The position numbers were made by a program, and so were the translations under genes. A DNA stretch of 29,208 bases from a virus, in the IMG/VR virus record IMGVR_UViG_3300010430_002165, positions 1 to 29,208 of that record. The stretch is one strand, 5' to 3'. Positions 1-7,243 of this stretch are shown here, in pieces; the stretch's first letter is position 1; each line of letters opens with the position of its first letter. The notes under the pieces were generated by a model. It did no database searches, was not told the DNA's origin, and saw only the letters and a list, made by a program, of their open reading frames with translations.

Positions 1-278
1 CCTTCAGCATACATACCTCTATAGATTGATGCAATCTTCATTTCTATATTCTTCTTAGCTAAGTATTTCGACGATGTTATTAGCATCTCTTGTGCTGCCT
101 CTTCATGGCCATATGAAGGAACCTCTCTGAAGTTTCCACTCTTATCCACCCAGAATCCATATGGAGCTTTATCTGGAAGATATTGAACGTTATCAACCGT
201 TTTGAGAAGTTTCCTAGGAACTTGATCCATAACCCCCTCGACGAGAATGAATTTATCAAAGAAGTCTTTAAATAACAT
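1..278 (-). CDS. Hypothetical protein, N-terminal part (runs off left edge)
   Basis: An open frame runs leftward from an ATG at 278 to the window edge with no stop, giving the first 92 residues (starts MLFKDFFDKFILVEG). It looks soluble, with mixed charge, and carries no motif I recognise. An ACTAAATA late-promoter-like octamer lies at 287-294, 8 nt before the ATG. There is no Shine-Dalgarno sequence, as for most genes here. It is divergent from the CCA-adding enzyme gene. Confidence 0.7.
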   Translation of the reverse strand, partial: MLFKDFFDKFILVEGVMDQVPRKLLKTVDNVQYLPDKAPYGFWVDKSGNFREVPSYGHEEAAQEMLITSSKYLAKKNIEMKIASIYRGMYAE

Positions 279-286
279 GATGGTAA

Positions 287-294
287 TATTTAGT
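287..294 (-). promoter_or_regulatory. Late-promoter-like octamer ACTAAATA
   Basis: The minus strand reads ACTAAATA 8 nt before the ATG at 278. The same octamer, or its TATAAATA, GATAAATA and ATTAAATA forms, precedes seven other genes here at exactly 5 nt. The 8-nt spacing makes this a weaker case. Confidence 0.45.
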
Positions 295-322
295 GGATTT
301 GGTAAATATTACCAGTCGAGGA

Positions 323-350
323 TTGACTTTCCCGATTTTTAGGATACAAT
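323..350 (+). promoter_or_regulatory. Sigma70-type promoter of the CCA-adding enzyme gene
   Basis: TTGACT (323-328), a 16-nt spacer and TACAAT (345-350). The ATG at 356 is only 5 nt after the -10 box, so transcription should start at or beside the start codon and the message would be leaderless. Confidence 0.65.
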
Positions 351-355
351 ATATC

Positions 356-1852
356 ATGATTACGTATAAAAAATTTCTGACCGATAGCGTCAATTACAAC
401 GTCGATGACTTCTCTGAAAAGTGGGAGCAGGCCATATCCTCTTCTGAGGAGTTGCGCGTAGCTCTAGAACTGATGGAGAAGATCGAAGGACTATATCCTG
501 ATGGGGAGATCTTCATCGTTGGGGGAGTTCCCAGAGATCTATTGATGGGGAATGAAGTTGACGATGTTGACATGGCTACGAACATCTCATTTGAAGATCT
601 ATCAAAGCACTTCTCTCTTAAAAACATATCTAAGAGTGACTCTCAACCTGTTTATACTATTCTATATAAGAAGTATGCATACGACTTAGCTAAGTTTAGA
701 GAGGATGCTCAAGATGCAATGGGAAGACAAAGTAATGTTTCTACTGAAGTAGATAGCTTTGAGACTGATACCAAGAGAAGAGATATCTCAATCAATAGCT
801 TTGGTCTTGATTATAAAGGTCGTATTGTAGATTACCAAGGAGGTCTTGACGATCTAAAGAATAAACTCATTCGTGCAGTTGGTAATGCTGGGGAGCGATT
901 CAAGGAAGATGCTACTAGAATACTTCGCGTATTCAGATTTGCAGCTAAGATGGACTTTGAAATTGAAGAGGAAACTCTAAGGTCTGCTACAGAGTTAAAG
1001 GATCTTCTACTTAATCCACAATTGATATCTCAAGAGAGTATCGCTCAAGAGTTTTACAAATCTGCCAAGTCTGGTAGAACCTTATCTAATTTCTTACAAA
1101 AACTTCAAGATGCTGGTATCTTATATGATATCCTTCCAGAGTTCACCAACATGGAACCCCTAACTCATAACCCTAAACATCACCCAGAAGGTGGGTCTAC
1201 GGTTCTTGGTCATATCCATGAGTGTCTTAAGGCTTCTCCATATAATGATCCTATCATTAACCTAGCTGTATTATTCCATGACTTTGGTAAAGCTACTACG
1301 AGAGGGGATAAGAATGGTCACATGACTTACTATGGACATGAGAGTGCTGGCGTTCCTATCGTTGAGAACATCTTCAAGAGATTGAAGTTCAATAATCTTG
1401 GTCCTAATGATAAGAAAAACATCTTAGCAGCTGTGGCTAAACATATGCTAGTGCATAACTTAGATGACTTAAACGTTAAGACTCTAAGGAAGTTGATCCA
1501 TGATCCTTCTTGGGAAACTATTAAGGCTGTATCCTTCTGTGATGAAGCATCAAGAGGTTCAGGAATGTTCAATGCCGAAGAATTCAATGCGAAGATTGAT
1601 AGGGCTGAAGCTAAACTTAATACTGTTCCCGGTGGTGCGCCTGAACTTAAAAAGATGATCTCTCAACTCGTCAATGGTAACAAGTTTCTTGAGTGGTTCC
1701 CAGAGTTCAATGAGGACAGGAAACAGATTGGTCAATACCTTCCGAAGCTACAGGACTATGTTGCAGACCTAATCCTAACGGGTAAGCCTGTAGATGAGAA
1801 TATGGTATACAGGAAGGCTAAACAAATAGTTCCCGGTCAATCTCGTCCGTAG
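356..1852 (+). CDS. cca: CCA-adding enzyme (tRNA nucleotidyltransferase) with HD domain
   Basis: 498 residues from ATG 356. This start is chosen over the longer frame from 293 because the promoter -10 box ends at 350. The class II nucleotidyltransferase head is clear: VGGVPRD at about residues 55-61, metal-binding DxD at D70/D72, RRD at 141-143, and EDATRILR at 184-191. An HD motif (H308-D309, in LFHDFGKA) follows, as in bacterial Cca enzymes that carry a C-terminal HD phosphohydrolase. The family adds or repairs the 3' CCA of tRNAs using CTP and ATP. The role fits the context: 17 of 24 tRNAs in the array at 7-15 kb lack an encoded CCA. The stop is TAG, followed after one codon by TAA, so an amber-suppressing tRNA would add only two residues. 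The 3' end overlaps the convergent gene by 16 nt. Poly(A) polymerase is the alternative within the superfamily; the tRNA array favours CCA addition. Confidence 0.9.
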   Translation: MITYKKFLTDSVNYNVDDFSEKWEQAISSSEELRVALELMEKIEGLYPDGEIFIVGGVPRDLLMGNEVDDVDMATNISFEDLSKHFSLKNISKSDSQPVYTILYKKYAYDLAKFREDAQDAMGRQSNVSTEVDSFETDTKRRDISINSFGLDYKGRIVDYQGGLDDLKNKLIRAVGNAGERFKEDATRILRVFRFAAKMDFEIEEETLRSATELKDLLLNPQLISQESIAQEFYKSAKSGRTLSNFLQKLQDAGILYDILPEFTNMEPLTHNPKHHPEGGSTVLGHIHECLKASPYNDPIINLAVLFHDFGKATTRGDKNGHMTYYGHESAGVPIVENIFKRLKFNNLGPNDKKNILAAVAKHMLVHNLDDLNVKTLRKLIHDPSWETIKAVSFCDEASRGSGMFNAEEFNAKIDRAEAKLNTVPGGAPELKKMISQLVNGNKFLEWFPEFNEDRKQIGQYLPKLQDYVADLILTGKPVDENMVYRKAKQIVPGQSRP

Positions 1853-2127
1853 ATATAAGTCTGTAAGACATCTACGAATTGGTCTGCTATCCAACAGATA
1901 GCAGCAGAGTAGAATGCCAGAGATGTGGCATCTAGAATGGTGAAGTTATGGGAGAATACCCCATACCAGAATCCCACTTGGAATCCTAAACATAGAGAAC
2001 ATTTAAATAGTTCTCTGAAAAACTTCCATTTGGTTAGAGCGTCCCTTAGATAATTGATGATAGTCGCATACTTTAATATGAAACACACACCAATTAACTG
2101 GACACTTAGGAAGTAAAGATTATCCAC
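1837..2127 (-). CDS. Small membrane protein with CxxC-LGF motif
   Basis: 96 residues from a GTG start that overlaps the stop of the upstream gene (GTGGATAA), which implies translational coupling. Two to three hydrophobic segments (about 5-22, 45-60, 66-85) flank a KCSLCLGFQVGFWYG motif. That motif resembles a CxxCxGFW-type signature of small phage and Bacillus membrane proteins of unknown function (DUF1360-like, from memory). It is last in the leftward group that starts at the RlpA-like gene, and converges on cca. Function unknown. Confidence 0.7.
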   Translation of the reverse strand: MDNLYFLSVQLIGVCFILKYATIINYLRDALTKWKFFRELFKCSLCLGFQVGFWYGVFSHNFTILDATSLAFYSAAICWIADQFVDVLQTYIYGRD

Positions 2128-2329
2128 AGATCAGTTTCTTACCGTCAAGAGTTCTAACTCCATCGGAAATTAACTCTGCTTCTTCTTTCTTAACGACGAT
2201 TTTATTACCGTCATCATCAGTGATCTCAACCATACCCTCGCCAACATCGGTGACGGTAGGGCATCCTTTTTTTCCACAGCAAAGGCGAACGGTTTTATCA
2301 CTTTCTCTTATAATTTCTCTAGACATCAT
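2120..2329 (-). CDS. Hypothetical protein, 69 aa
   Basis: Begins MMSREIIRESDK. It contains CCGKKGCPTV (three cysteines) and an acidic stretch EITDDDGNKIVVKKEE that looks like a small beta-rich fold. An ACTAAATA octamer stands exactly 5 nt before the first ATG, so a leaderless late transcript can start here. The second codon is also ATG. It overlaps the next gene by 8 nt. Function unknown. Confidence 0.7.
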   Translation of the reverse strand: MMSREIIRESDKTVRLCCGKKGCPTVTDVGEGMVEITDDDGNKIVVKKEEAELISDGVRTLDGKKLICG

Positions 2330-2334
2330 ATCTA

Positions 2335-2342
2335 TATTTAGT
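2335..2342 (-). promoter_or_regulatory. Late promoter octamer ACTAAATA
   Basis: Minus-strand ACTAAATA followed by exactly 5 nt and ATG (2329). In T4, +1 lies about 6 nt after the octamer, which here is the A of the start codon. Confidence 0.65.
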
Positions 2343-2550
2343 CAGCCTTGTAGGAATTACAACGTTTAAAGTCATTCTTAGAGAATTTACTGTCAGAGTT
2401 TACCCAACACCATTCACATTGTTCCTGAACCCCATGAGTCCCTATATAATACCATCCTTGGTTCGGACAGTCTGGACAATCATCCCCCTGCACCTGTTTA
2501 GGAGGGCAAGGGGGATGGGGAGTTAGTGGTTTTACTTCACCCTTACTCAT
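2338..2550 (-). CDS. Small cysteine-rich protein, putative zinc binder
   Basis: 70 residues. A proline-rich start (PLTPHPPCPPK) is followed by DCPDCPNQGW and CEWCW pairs, a CxxC...CxxC layout resembling one DnaJ-type zinc module. The start codon overlaps the thyX stop (ATGA), so it is probably translated by coupling to thyX. Whether it relates to ThyX activity is unknown. Confidence 0.7.
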   Translation of the reverse strand: MSKGEVKPLTPHPPCPPKQVQGDDCPDCPNQGWYYIGTHGVQEQCEWCWVNSDSKFSKNDFKRCNSYKAD

Positions 2551-3401
2551 TTGTATTTCTTATATTGTTTACAGACATGGTTCGGAATTGTCTGTCTATA
2601 TTGCTTCCATCCTCTGAAATTTCCAGACATTTGGATACCATATTCAGCAGGTATTGCCTGATGTTCGAATGGTGATGCGTGGACTGGTGTAGATGATACT
2701 AACCTGTCGTAGATCATCAAAGCTTTATCAATGGATTCGTCAGCTTTCCTATATGAAACTTGAGCGCACAAGGATGCGGATAACTTAATAGCATTATCTA
2801 ATGTGATATCATTAGATGTAATGACATCTTTATCTGAAGATACAATCTTATAGTCGTCGATATATGGTAGATGCCATTCCCACTCTTCCATTAGTTTAGG
2901 AACACTATCCTGATACAGATGCCACATCTGTAATGCTAGTTGGTGAATTTCTGGTTGTGCATCGGGATGGTTTCTAAGATGGAAGAAGTTGTCCCATTCT
3001 GTAGCAGATGCTACAACTTTAATATGGCTCCAAGGTTCTAAAATTCTATTAGCGATTTGCTTATGAACCTTACACTTACCAAGACCCCATGCAAACATAC
3101 AGGCGACTTTGCCTGATAGGTTCCATAGAATTTTAGTTGCGGATAATGCAAACCCTGTCAACATTTCCTTGGCTTGCATTCCCGATTGGTTCTTACCCCA
3201 CTCGATAGGACACGCTGGATTATTCCAAACGTTCTTAATCATTACCTTTAGGGGAATTGCCCTAGAGGATGCTGCATTCCTTGACAACATTCGATGTGTC
3301 ATAAATTCACTATGAATGAAACGTGGATATTCCAACTCAAACGTTGTCAACCTTTTACCATTATCTGCTACACTATCTGCTACTATTTTTGCGTCTATCA
3401 T
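2547..3401 (-). CDS. thyX: Flavin-dependent thymidylate synthase (ThyX)
   Basis: 284 residues. The signature appears as THRMLSRNAASSRAIP near residue 35 (family form RHRxxSxNxxSxR, first Arg replaced by Thr). The C-terminal part has FEHQAIP and NFRGWKQYRQ, matching the conserved active-site region. ThyX makes dTMP from dUMP with methylene-tetrahydrofolate, FAD and NADPH; with the RNR genes at 18.6 kb it supplies DNA precursors. It is longer than many bacterial ThyX (about 220-250 aa), with an insertion of roughly 40 residues around 65-120, as I recall for phage versions. No Shine-Dalgarno; A/T-rich leader. The stop overlaps the next start. Confidence 0.92.
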   Translation of the reverse strand: MIDAKIVADSVADNGKRLTTFELEYPRFIHSEFMTHRMLSRNAASSRAIPLKVMIKNVWNNPACPIEWGKNQSGMQAKEMLTGFALSATKILWNLSGKVACMFAWGLGKCKVHKQIANRILEPWSHIKVVASATEWDNFFHLRNHPDAQPEIHQLALQMWHLYQDSVPKLMEEWEWHLPYIDDYKIVSSDKDVITSNDITLDNAIKLSASLCAQVSYRKADESIDKALMIYDRLVSSTPVHASPFEHQAIPAEYGIQMSGNFRGWKQYRQTIPNHVCKQYKKYK

Positions 3402-3409
3402 AAAATTTA

Positions 3410-3565
3410 TTATTCTAAAATAGTGATTATAAAATCATCACTATTACATTTAACTAGTTGGCCATCCATGATGTCGAAGAAGAATATATCCCCATTACCA
3501 TTTATAAACCACTCATCGGGAGTTACAAATCTATCTAAATTCTTATCGAATAATTTAAATTTCAT
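3410..3565 (-). CDS. Hypothetical protein, 51 aa
   Basis: Start chosen at ATG 3565 (MKFKLFDKNLDRF), just after the RlpA-like stop, with an AAGGA sequence 11 nt upstream, one of the few Shine-Dalgarno-like sites here. The longer frame from 3613 would overlap the RlpA-like gene. The short acidic, aromatic protein (WFINGNGDIFFFDIMDG) looks like a beta hairpin module. Its last codons contain a 9-bp inverted repeat (AATAGTGAT/ATCACTATT, 3419-3445) followed by TTTT, possibly a weak terminator before thyX. Confidence 0.6.
   Translation of the reverse strand: MKFKLFDKNLDRFVTPDEWFINGNGDIFFFDIMDGQLVKCNSDDFIITILE
3419..3445 (-). other. Inverted repeat at a gene 3' end, possible weak terminator
   Basis: 9-bp arms AATAGTGAT and ATCACTATT with a 9-nt loop. 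On the minus strand the second arm ends in TTTT. It lies inside the last codons of the 51-aa gene, upstream of thyX. The T run is short, so termination would be partial at best. Confidence 0.35.
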
Positions 3566-3566
3566 A

Positions 3567-3956
3567 TTAGTTATCTTCCTTAACAACCATAATTGTAACC
3601 TCAGTAACACCATTAGATTTAAATCCTAATCTCTCTGCAACTCCAACTGTAACGTCAATAATTCGGCCTTTTATATATGGTCCTCGATCTGTAATAGTGA
3701 CAACTTCAGATTTACCATTATTTAAATTAATAACTTTAACCCTCGTTCCCATTGGAAGTTTCTTATGGGCTGCGGTGCTGGCACTATTCACTAGAGGTTT
3801 ACCACTGGCAGTGTGCGTCCCCCCGTTACACTTAATCTCATACCACGACGCTTCCCCGTGTTGGGTGAACTGGACGGGTTGGGGGTCGATTGGTCCAACT
3901 GGATGACATGACGCGAGCGTGATTATCGAGGCGATGGCTAGGATCAGTAACTTCAT
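3567..3956 (-). CDS. RlpA-like lipoprotein (double-psi beta-barrel)
   Basis: 129 residues. MKLLILAIASIITLASC is a lipoprotein signal peptide with lipobox LASC. The double-psi barrel signature follows: GEASWYEI, THTASGKPL, AAHKKLPMGTRVKVINL, TDRGPYIKGRIIDVT. Bacterial RlpA is an outer-membrane septal lytic transglycosylase acting on denuded glycan strands. The expected residues in ASWY, TASG and DRGP are present. The SPOR domain of full-length RlpA is absent, so this is a catalytic-domain-only form. Start chosen at 3956 because a TATAAATA octamer stands exactly 5 nt upstream; the longer frame from 4019 would include the promoter. It is divergent from the lysis cassette and could help in lysis or remodel cell wall during infection. 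Confidence 0.85.
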   Translation of the reverse strand: MKLLILAIASIITLASCHPVGPIDPQPVQFTQHGEASWYEIKCNGGTHTASGKPLVNSASTAAHKKLPMGTRVKVINLNNGKSEVVTITDRGPYIKGRIIDVTVGVAERLGFKSNGVTEVTIMVVKEDN

Positions 3957-3961
3957 GGATT

Positions 3962-3969
3962 TATTTATA
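3962..3969 (-). promoter_or_regulatory. Late promoter octamer TATAAATA (RlpA-like gene)
   Basis: Exact T4 late promoter consensus on the minus strand, 5 nt before ATG 3956, so +1 should be at the start codon. Confidence 0.75.
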
Positions 3970-3995
3970 CTCGATAATCGAAATTTGTCAAGGAT

Positions 3996-4019
3996 ATTTC
4001 CGATCAAATTTCCGATCAA
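3996..4019. repeat. Tandem 12-bp repeat ATTTCCGATCAA x2
   Basis: Two perfect head-to-tail copies (3996-4007, 4008-4019) followed by a decayed third start (ATTGCC). They lie between the divergent RlpA-like and u-spanin promoters. This could be an operator or activator site, or simple slippage. Confidence 0.6.
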
Positions 4020-4045
4020 ATTGCCAGATATATTTAATACATTAG

Positions 4046-4053
4046 ACTAAATA
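4046..4053 (+). promoter_or_regulatory. Late promoter octamer ACTAAATA (lysis cassette)
   Basis: Plus-strand ACTAAATA, then TTAAT (5 nt), then ATG at 4059. Same octamer and spacing as on the minus strand at 2335-2342. Confidence 0.65.
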
Positions 4054-4058
4054 TTAAT

Positions 4059-4742
4059 ATGACAGGGAGATTATATCTATTATCAATGGTATTACCTTGC
4101 CTTTTACTCGTAGCGTGTCCTAAAACTACACCACCAGTAGCAATTCCAGTCCCCCCTCAACAAACTGAGAGTGTGGTTCCGGGAGTTAATGAAATTGGTA
4201 ATGGTATTAATGATACAGTTAAGACTAATTACGAATTAGAAAATACTATTAAGAGTCAAACAACTTCTATCGACGAGCAAAGATCAGATCTTGAGAGGGC
4301 AATGGTATTAGCAGATAAGGTTAAGTCTAAAATGTCGAGTGATTATATAATCATCGATGAATTGATAGACATTCTAGAAGATATTGATGATAGTAATATA
4401 CTATTAAAAGAACAAAACGGAGATCTAAAGGATATACAAATAATCCAATCTGAGATCTTAACTAGAACTAAGACTATGGTTGTGGACGTTTTAGATAAAC
4501 TTTATAAACGCGACAGTGAAATAGATGAGTTAAGAACTCAAAACGATTTTTTGGGGAATAATTTAAAGAGTAAAAACATTGAAAGCGAAGATCTGAAGAA
4601 AAAGTTATCTAAAGAGAAGATTAAGTCTGCAAAATCATCAGTATATAGAAACTGGATTTGGGGATTAGCAGGGGGGTTCGTTCTTTGGACTATTATAAAG
4701 AACCTTATCATGATATATAGTCCTATTAAATTTAGAATATGA
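4059..4742 (+). CDS. Putative unimolecular spanin (lipoprotein with C-terminal TM segment)
   Basis: 227 residues. The N-terminus MTGRLYLLSMVLPCLLLVAC ends in a lipobox (LVAC, Cys20). The middle is a long polar region with heptad-like coiled coil (about 55-195). A single hydrophobic segment NWIWGLAGGFVLWTIIKNL lies near the C-terminus. A lipoprotein end in the outer membrane and a C-terminal anchor in the inner membrane is the u-spanin architecture (phage T1 gp11), which fuses the two membranes at lysis. It is considerably longer than T1 gp11. The next two genes overlap by ATGA junctions and look like holin and endolysin, which supports a lysis role. Alternative: a lipoprotein of other function with a C-terminal anchor. 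Confidence 0.65.
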   Translation: MTGRLYLLSMVLPCLLLVACPKTTPPVAIPVPPQQTESVVPGVNEIGNGINDTVKTNYELENTIKSQTTSIDEQRSDLERAMVLADKVKSKMSSDYIIIDELIDILEDIDDSNILLKEQNGDLKDIQIIQSEILTRTKTMVVDVLDKLYKRDSEIDELRTQNDFLGNNLKSKNIESEDLKKKLSKEKIKSAKSSVYRNWIWGLAGGFVLWTIIKNLIMIYSPIKFRI

Positions 4743-5128
4743 GACGAGGACCATTAGAAAAAGAACACTTCTTAGAAGGTATAAGACAAAAATGGGCAAT
4801 AGTATTCCTACTTTGTGGGGGCTTAGTATTAGGTGTCCATCTATGGGTTGGTAGTTTTGACCCAGCCCCATATATGCAGTTCCTATTAGCTATAGGAGGT
4901 CTATTCATATTGGGAGCTTCTGGAGATTCGTGGGTTAAAGGATATAGTGTTAAATCTATAACAGAAACACAGGCTAGAGAAGAAACTAAAAGAGCGGTTG
5001 TGGATATTAGTGATGATTCCCAACCTGACAACAATATTATAATGGGATTCAATAATCAATATTCCAGAGATCAAAGTTATGCACCTAAAGATTGGATCGC
5101 AGAACAGGAAACCGCACAATTCAGATGA
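4739..5128 (+). CDS. Holin-like membrane protein
   Basis: 129 residues with two hydrophobic segments (about 19-38 WAIVFLLCGGLVLGVHLWVG and 45-62 QFLLAIGGLFILGASGD), a short loop between them, and a polar charged C-terminal tail of about 65 residues. Size, topology and position directly before the endolysin gene fit a two-TM holin. Start overlaps the upstream stop and stop overlaps the downstream start (both ATGA), so the three are probably translated as a unit. I do not recognise a specific holin family. Confidence 0.65.
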   Translation: MRRGPLEKEHFLEGIRQKWAIVFLLCGGLVLGVHLWVGSFDPAPYMQFLLAIGGLFILGASGDSWVKGYSVKSITETQAREETKRAVVDISDDSQPDNNIIMGFNNQYSRDQSYAPKDWIAEQETAQFR

Positions 5129-5907
5129 AAAATAAACTAGCACAGACCATATTAAAAGAAGCTGGACTATACGACTATGCTATAGATGGAAAATTTGGAG
5201 CTAGGAGTGTCTCAGCTTCTAATAAATATTATGACTTTCCATCTAGCTGGAGTGTCTATAAGCTCGTTACAGGTGTTATACAAGTAGCATGTATTAGAAA
5301 TAATATATCTATAGGGGAGATTGATGGACTGTGGGGTAATATGACACAATCAGGATATGAGAAATTATTAAAGTCTAATAATCTAACTACATCAACTCCA
5401 AAGGTCAATCCCAATGTATCAGTCTCTAAGAGATATAACAATTGGCCAAGTCAACGATATAATTCTATGGTGAAATATTATGGAAAAGTTGGAGAAAATC
5501 AAACATCTCTGACCCTACCATATAAAATGAAGCTTGCATGGGATTTGGATGTAACAGTAACTAGACTAACCTGCCATGAGAGGGTTCACGATTCCCTAGA
5601 GAGAATCTTCACAAAGACCCTTGAACATTATGGGGAAAAACTTATATCTAAGCTCCATCTAGATAATTATGGAGGTTGTTTAAACGTTCGTAAAATGAGA
5701 GGTGGTTCTTCTTGGTCTATGCACTCATGGGGTACTGCGGTTGATTTAGATCCAGATAGGAATCGATTAAGATGGAATAGTAGTAAGGCGTTTTTAGCTA
5801 GGAGTGAGTATAAACCTTTTTGGGAGATTGTAGAATCTGAAGGTTGGACAAGTCTAGGTAGAGAACGTAATTTCGATTGGATGCATTTCCAGAGCGCACA
5901 CTTATAA
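5125..5907 (+). CDS. Endolysin, M15-type peptidase with N-terminal peptidoglycan-binding region
   Basis: 260 residues from ATG 5125, which overlaps the upstream stop. Residues about 5-85 contain AIDGKFGARS and EIDGLWGNMTQ, typical of PG_binding_1 repeats. The catalytic part has zinc ligands in the M15 pattern: H190 and D197 in SMHSWGTAVDLDP and H254 in DWMHF. M15 enzymes cut peptide bonds in peptidoglycan cross-links. There is no signal peptide, so release through the holin encoded just upstream is expected. Confidence 0.85.
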   Translation: MKNKLAQTILKEAGLYDYAIDGKFGARSVSASNKYYDFPSSWSVYKLVTGVIQVACIRNNISIGEIDGLWGNMTQSGYEKLLKSNNLTTSTPKVNPNVSVSKRYNNWPSQRYNSMVKYYGKVGENQTSLTLPYKMKLAWDLDVTVTRLTCHERVHDSLERIFTKTLEHYGEKLISKLHLDNYGGCLNVRKMRGGSSWSMHSWGTAVDLDPDRNRLRWNSSKAFLARSEYKPFWEIVESEGWTSLGRERNFDWMHFQSAHL

Positions 5908-5958
5908 TTCACTCAAAAAAGTTCCATTTAACGTTTTTAGAGTTAAATAAAACTACGC

Positions 5959-6828
5959 ATGAGTGAGAAATTTGAAGATATAGTAAAAGCTGGGCATAGC
6001 CCTTCTGTTCTAGATATAGAAACGGAACGTAGGTTAACTAGAAGTGAACAATCTATTGAAGATTTGGATGGAAATCTAAAGTCTTTAGAAAATAGAGTTG
6101 ATAGTGGCTTTAAAACTATGGACACCGATCTAAGAATAGTTAGATCAGAACTTGCAACAAGTCATAATGTGATCATTGAAAAGATTAACACTCTACAGAT
6201 TAGTGAAATCAATGACAAGAAAACCTCATGGCCCCTAATTCTAAAAGGAATATCATTAGCTTTCGTCGTTTCGATATCTATTGTAGGGTGGGGGATGACT
6301 CAACAAAAGACAAGTGCTGTGAATGCCGCTGTTGGAGAAGTGCATCACTCTTACCAAACCCAAGAAAATGCACACAACATCGAGTGGAACCGCCGCCAGA
6401 ATGACAGGGCGAATGCAAGGGATAAAGAAATAGCAGCAATTCAAAAGAATTATTACGAACACCGCGAAGGTCTTGAATTGGAAAAGTTTGTAGATGATAT
6501 GAACTCTAGAATTGCAATTCTTAGTTCCAAGATCTCTGTCGGTGCTACAGAACAAATTGAAGACGGTCGTAGGCTTGCCATCTTGGAAGATTACTCTATG
6601 ACCTCCATGAAGGATAGATCCAATCATACATCCCAGCTGAAAGACCTCCAAATAGAGCTAGGGATGATGAGGAAAACAATGTTGTCGGCTGTAACACAGT
6701 TGGGACAATTAGAACCTCTAACTAAAGATATGGGTCTTTCTACTATCAAGGGTGTGGCGGAAAAGTTGAAAGTGATTGAAAATCAAGTCAACGACTTAGG
6801 AACCAAAGTATGGCAAGGAAGACCATAG
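5959..6828 (+). CDS. Membrane-anchored coiled-coil protein
   Basis: 289 residues. Charged heptad-like helices (about 15-85) precede one TM segment (WPLILKGISLAFVVSISIVGWG, about 91-112), and a long helical C-terminal region follows. An N-in/C-out topology with a periplasmic coiled coil resembles i-spanins, and the overlapping downstream lipoprotein resembles an o-spanin; this is an alternative spanin pair to the gene at 4059. The stop is TAG; reading through it would add 32 codons to the next TGA, in the frame crossing the lipoprotein gene. A GTTAAATA sequence lies 9 nt before the ATG. Specific function not known. Confidence 0.75.
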   Translation: MSEKFEDIVKAGHSPSVLDIETERRLTRSEQSIEDLDGNLKSLENRVDSGFKTMDTDLRIVRSELATSHNVIIEKINTLQISEINDKKTSWPLILKGISLAFVVSISIVGWGMTQQKTSAVNAAVGEVHHSYQTQENAHNIEWNRRQNDRANARDKEIAAIQKNYYEHREGLELEKFVDDMNSRIAILSSKISVGATEQIEDGRRLAILEDYSMTSMKDRSNHTSQLKDLQIELGMMRKTMLSAVTQLGQLEPLTKDMGLSTIKGVAEKLKVIENQVNDLGTKVWQGRP

Positions 6829-6995
6829 CAATCATTTTACTTTGTATCATTCTCACATCCTGTGGACTTAACCATCCATCTAACCATACTTTTACCCGAG
6901 CTATTGCGCCCGATAAGTTTGGTATGAGTTTAAAGTTTGATGATAGTGAGCATTATAATGGTTTTACAACCGCACTCTCTTGGGATTTAGACTGA
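6810..6995 (+). CDS. Small lipoprotein, 61 aa
   Basis: MARKTIAIILLCIILTSC is a signal peptide with lipobox LTSC. The mature part is about 44 polar residues ending TTALSWDLD. It starts 19 nt inside the preceding gene, an overlap typical of i-spanin/o-spanin pairs, but the mature domain is short and not proline-rich. Other options are an o-spanin-like or exclusion lipoprotein. Its TGA stop abuts the 3' end of the convergent tRNA-Cys: base 6995 belongs to both. Confidence 0.65.
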   Translation: MARKTIAIILLCIILTSCGLNHPSNHTFTRAIAPDKFGMSLKFDDSEHYNGFTTALSWDLD

Positions 6996-7081
6996 GCTAT
7001 GGGAGGGATTCGAACCCCCAACGAAGCTTTCGCTAAAGGGATTTGCAATCCCTCCGTTTCAACCAATTCACGCACCATAGC
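6995..7081 (-). tRNA. tRNA-Cys(GCA), long variable arm
   Basis: Acceptor GCTATGG/CCATAGC (7 bp), anticodon arm AGGGA-TTGCAAA-TCCCT giving GCA, T loop TTCGAAT. Discriminator U73, the Cys identity base. The variable region (about 17 nt) can form a 5-bp hairpin (GCGAA-AGC-TTCGT), a class II feature not expected for Cys. The 3' end continues CAG, so CCA is not encoded. Last tRNA of the array. Confidence 0.85.
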
Positions 7082-7086
7082 TTAAG

Positions 7087-7157
7087 CAGACCGAGAAGGA
7101 ATCGAACCTTCGTCAAAAGTTTTGGAGACTCTTGTGTTACCATTACACCATCGGTCT
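7087..7157 (-). tRNA. tRNA-Trp(CCA)
   Basis: Acceptor AGACCGA/TCGGTCT, D stem GTGT/ACAC, anticodon loop CTCCAAA (CCA), T loop TTCGATT, discriminator G. Trailer CTT, no encoded CCA. Confidence 0.9.
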
Positions 7158-7163
7158 ATTAGG

Positions 7164-7243
7164 CGGAAGATGAGAGGATCGAACTCCCGCTACCGATTAA
7201 GGTAGGCTACTCTTTAGCAAAGAGACACACTTACCACTCTTCC
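7164..7243 (-). tRNA. tRNA-Ser(GCT)
   Basis: Acceptor GGAAGAG/ATCTTCC with one G-A mismatch at the inner pair. Anticodon loop TTGCTAA (GCT). Long variable arm (TACC-TTAATC-GGTA) as expected for Ser. Discriminator G. Trailer CCT, no CCA. Its 5' 13 nt overlap the end and stop codon of the upstream protein gene. Confidence 0.88.

Noticed and set aside
293-355. Longer N-terminus of the CCA-adding enzyme from ATG 293
   Set aside because: The promoter -35 and -10 boxes lie at 323-350, downstream of that ATG, and the extension has no family similarity.
6995-7081. Reading the long-armed tRNA-Cys as tRNA-Leu(CAA)
   Set aside because: The 7-nt loop TTGCAAA with a fully paired stem centres GCA; CAA would need G at position 33. 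U73 also fits Cys.
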